A stretch of DNA of 7,931 nucleotides from Candidatus Moranbacteria bacterium GW2011_GWE1_49_15 (lineage in GTDB: Bacteria; Patescibacteriota; Minisyncoccia; Moranbacterales; GWC2-37-73): positions 1 to 7,931 of the forward strand of contig LCPX01000038.1 of assembly GCA_001003855.1 (NCBI GenBank), given 5' to 3'. Made by a program: the position numbers and the translations under genes. The notes beneath the pieces are model-generated. The model did no database searches. It was not told the origin of the DNA and worked only from the letters and a program-made list of their open reading frames with translations. Shown one piece after another: positions 1 through 5,982 of the stretch (the stretch's first letter is position 1; each line of letters begins with the position of its first letter).

Positions 1-4
1 GGGC

Positions 5-33
5 TTGATGGGGAAGGGATCTTGTGGTATCTT
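5..33 (+). promoter_or_regulatory. Weak candidate sigma-70-like promoter
   Basis: TTGATG (5-10), a 17-nt spacer and TATCTT (28-33) sit upstream of the small gene at 75 and would start a transcript near 40. The -35 fits well but the -10 is poor. The window edge hides what lies upstream, so this may be chance or lie inside an upstream gene. No gene can be supported in bases 1-74. Confidence 0.25.
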
Positions 34-60
34 CAAGGACTGTTCTTTAACTCTTTCTTA

Positions 61-66
61 GGGAGG
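61..66 (+). promoter_or_regulatory. Shine-Dalgarno for the 75-338 gene
   Basis: GGGAGG ends 8 nt before the ATG at 75. It is the main reason to take the small frame as a real gene with this start. Confidence 0.6.
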
Positions 67-74
67 GCTTCGAT

Positions 75-338
75 ATGCCGAGGGAGCGGAGAAGGGAAGC
101 ATTGGCGAAAATCCGGACGGCGGGAGATTTGAGGAGGCTGGCTGAGCAACTTGATGAGCAAAGAAAGATCTATGTGCTCGAAGAGAAGGTCAAAGGCATG
201 TCTTCAAGGACTGAAATCGTCCATAGGATCAAACAAGGCTGTTACGATACCGTGCATTTTTTCTGCAAGGCTACCAATGAATGGCTGGGGCATTGTTTTT
301 TTGAAGATGTCCCGTTTGCGGATTGTTCGGATTCATGA
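75..338 (+). CDS. Small hypothetical protein (87 aa)
   Basis: I do not recognise this protein. It begins with a very basic, helix-prone stretch (residues 1-30, rich in Arg, Lys, Glu, Leu) and continues into a mixed segment with Trp, His and four Cys (residues 56, 64, 74 and 85). There is no signal peptide or membrane span. The ATG at 75 has a good SD at 61-66. Codon choices (AGG for Arg, GTC and ATC common) match the next gene, which starts 48 nt downstream with its own SD, so the two probably share a transcript ending at the terminator at 1530-1559. A role linked to the PurM-like neighbour is possible but unproven. An overlapping 87-codon frame at 151-414 lacks an SD and is treated as a shadow. 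Confidence 0.6.
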   Translation: MPRERRREALAKIRTAGDLRRLAEQLDEQRKIYVLEEKVKGMSSRTEIVHRIKQGCYDTVHFFCKATNEWLGHCFFEDVPFADCSDS

Positions 339-374
339 AATCGGATCGGCAATCATGAGGCAACATCAACCCAC

Positions 375-380
375 AGGAGG
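375..380 (+). promoter_or_regulatory. Shine-Dalgarno for the PurM-like gene
   Basis: A perfect AGGAGG ends 6 nt before the ATG at 387 and fixes the start of the PurM-like protein. Confidence 0.8.
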
Positions 381-386
381 AAAACG

Positions 387-1499
387 ATGTCTGAACAACT
401 GGAACAAGGCATGACGTATGCCGGGACGGGGATCAATTACAAAGAGATGGATCCGTTCAAGAGGAAAGCTCTGGGTCGTGCGCTCAGGACGAGGCGGAAT
501 CTCGAGCGGCTCGGATTCAAGGTCGTCGAGGAAAGCTACGGCGAGAGCGCCATAGTCATCGACGTCGGCCCGTTTTATCTGGTCGTGGTCGAGGAAGGCC
601 TCGGGACGAAGAATCTGGTCGCCGAGGCGATGGAGGAAATCTCCGGCGAAGCGTGCCATGGCTTGGTCGCCCAATGCAATTTCGCCATGGCGTCCAACGA
701 TCTTTCGACGGTCGGCGCTACTCCGTTTCTTGCTATGCTGCATCTGGCGGTGGGAAACGCCAAGTGGCTTGCCGATAAGGAGCGCACCGACGCTTTGGTG
801 GACGGATATGGGGACGCCTGCGACGAAGCGGGATGCACTTGGGGCGGAGGGGAGACCCCGACGCTCCGTGACATCGTGAATCCTTCATCCGCGGTTTTTG
901 CCAACTGCTGCATCGGCGCGATCATGGACAAGGATAATTTGCTTCTCGGTTCGCGGATCGAGCACGGCGACGCCATCATCCTGGTTGAAAGCTCAGGCAT
1001 CCACGCCAACGGACTGACGCTGGCGCGCGATATCAGGGCGAAGCTCCCGGAAGGTTATGCGGCGAAACTTCCCAGCGGCAGAAAGTATGGGGAAGTTCTC
1101 CTGGATCCGACGATCATCTATGCTCCGCTGGTGGACGCCTGCGCGCATCTTTTGCACTACGCCGTCAACATCACGGGCCACGGATGGCGCAAGCTCATGC
1201 GCGCCAAGCAGAATTTCACCTACGTGGTCGAGAAATTGCCAGAGGTTCCGGAAATCTTCCGCTTCATGCAGGAGCATGGCCCGGTCGATGACAGGGAAGC
1301 CTACGGCAACCTGAACATGGGGGCGGGTTTCGCCCTTTACGCATCGCCCAGGCATGCGGACGAAATCGTGCAGATCGCCCAAGGTCTCGGACTTAAGGCT
1401 TTAACAGCCGGTTACGTTTTCGAAAGTGAACGCCGCCAGGTGGTCATCGGACCGCTCGACAATCTGACGTATGACGAGGAAGAACTGAAGGTCAGGTGA
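387..1499 (+). CDS. AIR synthase (PurM)-family protein, divergent
   Basis: This 370-aa protein aligns by eye with PurM (phosphoribosylformylglycinamidine cyclo-ligase, about 345 aa), which closes the imidazole ring of AIR with ATP in purine synthesis. Family landmarks appear in order: a YAGTGINY start (11-18, PurM has YKDAGVDI), EGLGTK (70-75), NDL followed by a GATP turn (104-113), GGGET (153-157), SSGIHANG (202-209), DPTIIY, NITGHGW (the PurM TGGG region) and NMGAGFAL near the end. Two positions differ from the enzyme: the Asp of DGVGTK is Glu70, and the Asp of the segment before NDL (GIDLVAM in E. coli) aligns with Cys97. The TGGG loop reads TGHG. The fold is therefore clear but AIR cyclo-ligase activity is not. 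It could be an ATP-dependent enzyme of the wider PurM/SelD/HypE/ThiL superfamily. No other purine gene is in the window. The start is set by AGGAGG at 375-380. Confidence 0.88.
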   Translation: MSEQLEQGMTYAGTGINYKEMDPFKRKALGRALRTRRNLERLGFKVVEESYGESAIVIDVGPFYLVVVEEGLGTKNLVAEAMEEISGEACHGLVAQCNFAMASNDLSTVGATPFLAMLHLAVGNAKWLADKERTDALVDGYGDACDEAGCTWGGGETPTLRDIVNPSSAVFANCCIGAIMDKDNLLLGSRIEHGDAIILVESSGIHANGLTLARDIRAKLPEGYAAKLPSGRKYGEVLLDPTIIYAPLVDACAHLLHYAVNITGHGWRKLMRAKQNFTYVVEKLPEVPEIFRFMQEHGPVDDREAYGNLNMGAGFALYASPRHADEIVQIAQGLGLKALTAGYVFESERRQVVIGPLDNLTYDEEELKVR

Positions 1500-1529
1500 A
1501 AATTCACCCGCAGGAAAAGATTTATATCG

Positions 1530-1559
1530 CCGGGAGCGCACTTTGCTCCCGGTTTTTTT
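1530..1559 (+). terminator. Rho-independent terminator after the PurM-like gene
   Basis: CCGGGAGC (1530-1537) pairs perfectly with GCTCCCGG (1545-1552) around a 7-nt loop and is followed by seven T (1553-1559). It lies 30 nt after the stop codon at 1497-1499 and separates the PurM-like unit from the glycan cluster. Confidence 0.92.
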
Positions 1560-1626
1560 ATTTATAGAAAAAATCGGTTTTTTGGGCTAACTGAGATAGT
1601 CTGATTTTTTTAAAATATCAATGCAT

Positions 1627-1654
1627 TAACTTTTCTTGGCGCCAAGAAAAGTTA
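1627..1654. repeat. Perfect 28-bp palindrome
   Basis: The half-site TAACTTTTCTTGGC (1627-1640) is followed at once by its exact reverse complement (1641-1654), with no loop. There is no T-tract after it, so it is not a simple terminator. From memory, intergenic palindromes of the type CTTTTCTTGG/CCAAGAAAAG followed by an AAAAGAAGCG-like tail occur in many copies in diverse bacterial genomes. I cannot confirm copy number here. It could be a dispersed palindromic repeat, a protein-binding site or a cruciform-forming site. Confidence 0.8.
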
Positions 1655-1803
1655 CAAAAGAAGCGCCGAACGTGCTCGCGCTGGCCGGACCGCGACGCTT
1701 TCTCGCTGAAATTTACACTTCGCTGCTCGCTGCAATCCGGAAACGCGCTTCGCAATGTTTGGGTGAAAGAATAAAAAATGCACCAAAACTCTCAGCCAGC
1801 TAA
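1655..1803 (+). other. GC-rich intergenic block attached to the palindrome
   Basis: After the palindrome the sequence switches from AT-rich to GC-rich (about 1662-1760), then returns to AT-rich. One forward frame stays open from a TTG at 1636 to TAA at 1801-1803 (55 codons), but it starts inside the palindrome, has no SD, and its basic Ala/Leu/Arg-rich translation resembles no protein I know. I read the block as the body of a repeat unit whose head is the palindrome, not as a gene. No other gene is supported between 1560 and 1891. Confidence 0.4.
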
Positions 1804-1836
1804 TCCGGAAGGGCAGAGACTGTAAATTTTAATTGG

Positions 1837-1865
1837 TTGATTTTAGGGTTGGGAAGGGGTAGAAT
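1837..1865 (+). promoter_or_regulatory. Candidate sigma-70-like promoter before the first glycosyltransferase
   Basis: TTGATT (1837-1842), a 17-nt spacer and TAGAAT (1860-1865) give a good match. Transcription would begin near 1872, inside or just after the SD-like GGAGGAGG (1866-1873). If this promoter is used, the mRNA would largely lack that SD and have about a 20-nt leader. Confidence 0.5.
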
Positions 1866-1889
1866 GGAGGAGGAAATATAATGAAATAG
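1866..1889 (+). promoter_or_regulatory. SD sequence placed over a two-codon ORF
   Basis: GGAGGAGG (1866-1873) is followed 7 nt later by ATG AAA TAG (1881-1889), and the real gene starts at 1892, only 2 nt after that stop. The SD is therefore ideally spaced for the tiny ORF and 18 nt from the true start. Re-initiation, or a long-spaced SD, would be needed to start the glycosyltransferase. Confidence 0.5.
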
Positions 1890-1891
1890 TC

Positions 1892-3079
1892 ATGAAAACG
1901 CTTCTGATAAAAATAGGCAAAGCGCTGGAGGTCTTCAAAAGAGACGGGATTTTGGTCGGGTTTCGAAGGAATTGGAAAGGATTTTGGAGGCAGTTTTCGA
2001 GCGTGCAGCCGGGCGACGTGCTTTTCGTTACGGACGGGGTCGGGGACAGCGCGCTCCACAGGACGCACCATATCGCCGAGGAACTCAATCTCAACGGTAT
2101 TAAGGCCTCCGTGGCCACGACGCACGGCTTTTTCCTTTCGAAACACGTGGACGGTTTCAAAGTGTTTGTTTTCCACCGCACTTTGCATACGAAGAAAATA
2201 GCCAAGATGATCGAAAAGATCAAAAGCCAAGGCAAGGAGATTATTTTTGATACGGACGATTTGGTTTATGACGCGGAATATTTCAAAAAGACCGAGGCTT
2301 ACAAAAGCATGAACAGCCTGCAGAAGAAGCTGTATGAAAACGGGCTCGGATCGGAAATCCTGAACGACCCATATGTGAAAACTTGCACGACCACCACTTC
2401 CTTTTTGGCGGACAAATTGAGGGAAAAAGGGAAGACGGTTTTCGTCGTCCCGAACAAACTTTCGAAAAAGGATTTGGAAATAGCGGAGGAGGTTTACAAC
2501 TCCCGCGACATCATGAGGCTCCGCGATAACCGTGCCAAGAGGATCGGATATTTCAGCGGGGCGGCGACCAACAACAAAAATTTCGCGACGGTGAACGACG
2601 CGCTGCATTCCCTGATGAAAAAATATGAAGACCTGGAGCTTTTCCTGGTCGGGCATCTCGACATCGACAGCAAGCTTAACGAATTCGGAGATAGGATAAA
2701 GAGACATCCTTATGCCGACAGGGAGCAGCATTTCAAAAACCTCGGGTTCGTCGACATCGACATCGCTCCGCTTGAAATCGGAGACGCTTTCTGCGAGGCC
2801 AAGTCGGAAATTAAGTTCTTCGAAGCCGGAGCGGTCGGCGTGCCGATCGTGGCGGCCGCGACGCAGACCTTCAAGGAAGCCATCGAAGACGGCACGGACG
2901 GATTTTTGGCCAACGGCACGGAAGAATGGATGGAGAAGTTGGAAAAACTTATTTTGAGCGAGCCTCTCCGCAACAAGATCGGGGAGAAAGCCAGGGAGAA
3001 AGTTTTGCAGAAATACTCAACGATGAATGCCAAGAATGAAGAATATTACGGATTTTTGCGCAGTAAATTGCAGGGATAA
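1892..3079 (+). CDS. GT-B glycosyltransferase (group 1-like), paralogue A
   Basis: This 395-aa cytoplasmic protein has no signal peptide or membrane span. The N-terminal half holds GDVLFVTDGVGDSA (41-54), KVFVFHR (90-96) and the acidic strand IIFDTDDLVYD (117-127). The C-terminal half begins at RIGYFSG (217-223) and has a nucleotide-sugar-binding region with FCEAKSEIKFFEAG (300-313), where Glu302 and Glu311 stand near the place of the EX7E motif of GT-B enzymes. It most likely moves a sugar from a nucleotide donor onto a lipid-linked glycan; donor and acceptor cannot be read. The start at 1892 is supported by the gap-free match of its N-terminus (MKTLLIKIGKAL) to the paralogue at 5983-7206, with about 62% identity over the first 194 residues by hand count. 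No terminator follows. The next gene has its own promoter. Confidence 0.88.
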   Translation: MKTLLIKIGKALEVFKRDGILVGFRRNWKGFWRQFSSVQPGDVLFVTDGVGDSALHRTHHIAEELNLNGIKASVATTHGFFLSKHVDGFKVFVFHRTLHTKKIAKMIEKIKSQGKEIIFDTDDLVYDAEYFKKTEAYKSMNSLQKKLYENGLGSEILNDPYVKTCTTTTSFLADKLREKGKTVFVVPNKLSKKDLEIAEEVYNSRDIMRLRDNRAKRIGYFSGAATNNKNFATVNDALHSLMKKYEDLELFLVGHLDIDSKLNEFGDRIKRHPYADREQHFKNLGFVDIDIAPLEIGDAFCEAKSEIKFFEAGAVGVPIVAAATQTFKEAIEDGTDGFLANGTEEWMEKLEKLILSEPLRNKIGEKAREKVLQKYSTMNAKNEEYYGFLRSKLQG

Positions 3080-3094
3080 GGTGTGCGATGTTGT

Positions 3095-3123
3095 TTGATT
3101 TATGTTTTGACGACGTGTATAAT
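3095..3123 (+). promoter_or_regulatory. Strong sigma-70-like promoter for the GT-C gene
   Basis: TTGATT (3095-3100), a 17-nt spacer and a consensus TATAAT (3118-3123) predict a start near 3130. It uses the same -35 word and spacer length as the candidate at 1837-1865. It begins 16 nt after the stop of the previous gene and would drive at least the two genes at 3159-5949. A two-codon ORF (ATG TCT TGA, 3136-3144) lies in the leader. Confidence 0.7.
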
Positions 3124-3158
3124 TTATAGGTTAATATGTCTTGATCCTTCTTAAGCTA

Positions 3159-4745
3159 ATGCTAAATACAAAAAAAATCCTGAATATTTTCAAGAAAAAG
3201 TCGGGGATATTCGCTTCGTTTGATAATAAAAATCTCATAGTGGCGATCTTGCTGGCACTCACGGTTCTTCTTGGCGCATGGGCTCGGCTCCATGATCTTG
3301 GCAAGAAAACATTGGTAGCCGATGAATTTTTGGATATGAATTCCTCCTTCGCTTATCATGAGACCGGAATATGGCAGGCATGGGATTTTAATTTGAATGC
3401 GGTCGATACGCGAGATGTATATGCTCCCCGAGATGAAAGGGCATGGATTTACAAATGGCAGGTCGCCAAAGTCTTTGATTTCTTGATTCCAACCGAAGAG
3501 GTCGCCAGATCAGTCAGTGTTTTTTGGGGATTGGTCAGTATAATACTGACTTATTTTCTCACCGTTTCGTATACGGGAAGCAGGCGCATAGGATTGCTGG
3601 TAGCCTTTTTGATCGCCATCAGCCCGATGGCGATCACCTTCAGTAGGAAATTGAGGATGTATGCGATGTTTTATCCTGTGTATATGATTCTTTCCTGGTT
3701 ATTGTTTAAATTTTATGAGAAGAGATACAAAGGGAAGAAAATGCTTCTGAAATTTTTCGATAGTAAAATCGGGGTAAATATGCAGTTCGGGTTACCGCTC
3801 GCCATCGTTGCCGCGCTCAGTCTGCATCTGCATCTCTTGACGCTCAATATCGCACTCGTCTTTTTTTTCTATGTGTTGGTGCAGGCTATTTTGAATTTCA
3901 GGAAAGAAAAAGCCATTTTCAATAATAAGTATGCGATCCATCTTTCATTGATGGTATTCTTAGTGGCAATCGCCGCAGCGGTTTCCCCGAAGTTCATCGG
4001 GGCATTCAATGGTTCCTTTAAGTTTTTCATGGATAATACCGAGTATTTCACCATGATCATGAGGGATTATTCGAGCGCGTTTTGGGTTGTCTTCTTTGGC
4101 ATCTCCGGTTTCGTATATCTGTATTTTTTCGAAAACAAAAAGAAGGAATCAGTTTGGTTGGCCGTTTCGTTGCTGGTCCCGCTCTTTTTGGCGGCTTTTA
4201 CGTGGAGGAGGGTGCAGGGGTCGCAATATATATTTTTCGTGCATTCTTTCTTGGTAACACTGATTTCTTCGGGAATATATGCCACGGCTTTGTTTTTTAA
4301 AAAGAATCTGAATTTCCATCCCAAGCGTTTTTTCGCGGTCTGCATCCTCTTGTCACTGTTGCTGCTTCCGGATTATTCTTATTTTTCAAACAAGGAAAGC
4401 GAATATGTAGCTTCCGAATCTGATAATTATAGGGAGGGTTTCAAATTCGTAAGGAAAAAATTGGTAGAGGGAGATGTCATAATCACGAGAAATTTCAGGA
4501 ATTATTATCTTTCGGGAGCGAACGTCAAGGTGTATGATTTTGGCGGTGAAAGGGCTGAGCGTAAGGTTTCAGTGGAGGAATTAACAAGGATAATGGAGAC
4601 CGATAGGCACGGTTGGGTGATATTTTTCGACAATGACAGGCTTTTCTTCAATAAGGAGGCCAGGGATTATGTCGAAAACAATTTGAAGAAGGTGGAGGAT
4701 AAAAAATTGAAAGGAGATATGGAAATTTATACTTGGGGAAAATGA
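3159..4745 (+). CDS. Multi-span GT-C glycosyltransferase (GT39/ArnT-like)
   Basis: This 528-aa integral membrane protein fits the PMT/ArnT (GT-C) superfamily, whose members move a sugar from a polyprenyl-phosphate carrier to an acceptor on the outer face of the membrane. After a basic N-terminus comes a first membrane helix (about 26-43). An outer loop follows with the acidic pair Asp55-Glu56 (LVADEF), the position of the catalytic acids in this superfamily. Roughly nine further hydrophobic segments run to about residue 406, including a His-containing one (LSLHLHLL, near 219), followed by a soluble C-terminal domain of about 120 residues. Length and layout are normal. I chose ATG 3159 over an in-frame TTG at 3141, which adds six residues and lies only about 11 nt from the predicted transcript start. 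Neither has an SD. It is probably co-transcribed with the next gene, 22 nt downstream. Substrate unknown. Confidence 0.85.
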   Translation: MLNTKKILNIFKKKSGIFASFDNKNLIVAILLALTVLLGAWARLHDLGKKTLVADEFLDMNSSFAYHETGIWQAWDFNLNAVDTRDVYAPRDERAWIYKWQVAKVFDFLIPTEEVARSVSVFWGLVSIILTYFLTVSYTGSRRIGLLVAFLIAISPMAITFSRKLRMYAMFYPVYMILSWLLFKFYEKRYKGKKMLLKFFDSKIGVNMQFGLPLAIVAALSLHLHLLTLNIALVFFFYVLVQAILNFRKEKAIFNNKYAIHLSLMVFLVAIAAAVSPKFIGAFNGSFKFFMDNTEYFTMIMRDYSSAFWVVFFGISGFVYLYFFENKKKESVWLAVSLLVPLFLAAFTWRRVQGSQYIFFVHSFLVTLISSGIYATALFFKKNLNFHPKRFFAVCILLSLLLLPDYSYFSNKESEYVASESDNYREGFKFVRKKLVEGDVIITRNFRNYYLSGANVKVYDFGGERAERKVSVEELTRIMETDRHGWVIFFDNDRLFFNKEARDYVENNLKKVEDKKLKGDMEIYTWGK

Positions 4746-4767
4746 TTAATTCTAATTGATCGCATCG

Positions 4768-5949
4768 ATGAAGATATTAGCAGTAGCCCCGACGCCTTTT
4801 TTCGCCGATAGGGGAACGCATATTAGGATACTTGAGGAAGCGTTGGCACTGGAGAAAATCGGACATGAAATCACCATCGCGACCTATCATATCGGAAGGG
4901 ATATAGGTTCCGAAGCGGATACGAAAATCGACGTGCGCCGCATCAGGCGGCTTCTTTTTTGGTATAAGAAATTGGAGGCTGGCCCTGATTGGCAGAAGAT
5001 ATTCTTGGATCTGATGTTGCTACGCAAGGTTTTCAATCTGGCCCGCACGAAGAGGCCTGACATTATCCATGCGCATCTGCACGAGGGGGTATTGGTCGGG
5101 TGGTTGGTGCAGAAACTTCTTTTTTGGAGAAAAATGAAATTGGTCTGCGATTTTCACGGGAGTCTGACCAAGGAAATGGTTTCACATAGCTATTTGAGCG
5201 GAGGTATTCTCAAAAGAATTTTCAAAAGAGTGGAAATGTTCATTGACAGAAGGGGAAATTCCGCCATAACCAGTTCATGGGAAAACACCCAGGAAATAAA
5301 ATTCATCCGTGACGAAGAAGTCGAGACCGTGCTTGACGGGGTTAATCTTGAATATTATGAAAAACTACCCTCCAAGGCCGAGGCGAAAAGGGAATTGGAA
5401 CTTCCGGAAGGTCGGATAATAATAACGTATACGGGCGCTTTGGTTCCGAATAAGGGGACGGACTATCTTTTCGGTGCCATCCCGGAGGTTCTGGAGAAAA
5501 ATCCCAACGCATACTTTATCGTCGCTGGCTTCCCTTCGCAAGGAATCGAAAAATTGGTAAAGGAAAAAAAGCTCACGGACAGCGTGAGGATAATAAACCC
5601 TTTGAATTATTTCGATTTGCCGAAAATCCTCAACGCGAGCGACTTGGCGATCGATCCCAAGGATTCCTCGACCATGCAGGCCAGCGGCAAGATTTTGCAA
5701 TATATGGCGGCGGGTCTTCCGGTGGCTTGTTTCGATCGCGAAAACAACAGGAGATATTTGGGCGAGGCTGGGGAGTACGCCAAGGAAATTTCCGGCCATG
5801 GGCTGGCTGATACCATTTTGGATCTGTCGCGAAATCATCTCGAGATTGGGAGAAAGGGTGAGATAAGCAGGAAGAGAGCCACGGATTTCAGTTGGGTCAA
5901 ATCTGCCGAAAAAATAGACCAGATATATAAAAAGCTCAGTCATCCATAG
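4768..5949 (+). CDS. GT4-type glycosyltransferase (GT-B), group 1 family
   Basis: This 393-aa protein has the classic GT4 start (MKILAVAPTPFFADRGTHIR, the loop that meets the acceptor), an IIHAHLHEG strand, a CDFHG strand, VLDGVNLEYY before the C-terminal domain, IITYTGALVPNKG opening that domain, and ILQYMAAGLPVACFD in the donor site. It should add a sugar from a nucleotide donor to a growing lipid-linked glycan on the inner membrane face. The glutamate normally found in the EYMAAG-type motif is Gln311 here, and the residue eight places before it is Met303, so both acids of EX7E appear to be missing. ATG 4768 begins the canonical N-terminus. An in-frame TTG at 4756 would add MIAS and is rejected. 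No SD is visible. It is likely in an operon with the GT-C gene, and the next gene starts 33 nt on. Confidence 0.87.
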   Translation: MKILAVAPTPFFADRGTHIRILEEALALEKIGHEITIATYHIGRDIGSEADTKIDVRRIRRLLFWYKKLEAGPDWQKIFLDLMLLRKVFNLARTKRPDIIHAHLHEGVLVGWLVQKLLFWRKMKLVCDFHGSLTKEMVSHSYLSGGILKRIFKRVEMFIDRRGNSAITSSWENTQEIKFIRDEEVETVLDGVNLEYYEKLPSKAEAKRELELPEGRIIITYTGALVPNKGTDYLFGAIPEVLEKNPNAYFIVAGFPSQGIEKLVKEKKLTDSVRIINPLNYFDLPKILNASDLAIDPKDSSTMQASGKILQYMAAGLPVACFDRENNRRYLGEAGEYAKEISGHGLADTILDLSRNHLEIGRKGEISRKRATDFSWVKSAEKIDQIYKKLSHP

Positions 5950-5982
5950 GATATATAACATCCATAAGACCAACGTATTTTT

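Noticed and set aside
30..213. 13-nt direct repeat (TCTTCAAGGACTG) at 30-42 and 201-213
   Set aside because: It is exact but short. One pair of 13-mers is roughly what chance gives in about 8 kb. One copy is inside a gene, and no repeat boundaries extend from it.
575..1009. Antisense frames over the PurM-like gene (also 366-743 and 993-1382)
   Set aside because: They lie wholly or mostly within the PurM-family frame, show no family motifs and have no start signals.
1636..1803. 55-codon open frame in the GC-rich intergenic block
   Set aside because: It starts with TTG inside the palindrome, has no SD, and its translation matches no family I recognise. It is better explained as open frame within a repeat.
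1829..2731. 300-codon antisense frame over the first glycosyltransferase
   Set aside because: It is a mirror of a clearly conserved glycosyltransferase frame on the + strand. It has no SD and no recognisable motif, and its open length follows from the codon composition of the sense gene.
5941..5966. Direct repeat CATCCATA at 5941-5948 and 5959-5966 before the second paralogue
   Set aside because: It is eight bases, twice, in a short spacer that includes the previous stop codon. There is no convincing -35 or -10 pair, so a regulatory role cannot be supported.
5365..5973. 202-codon antisense frame over the GT4-type gene
   Set aside because: It is a shadow of the GT4 donor domain. The + strand protein has conserved motifs throughout.
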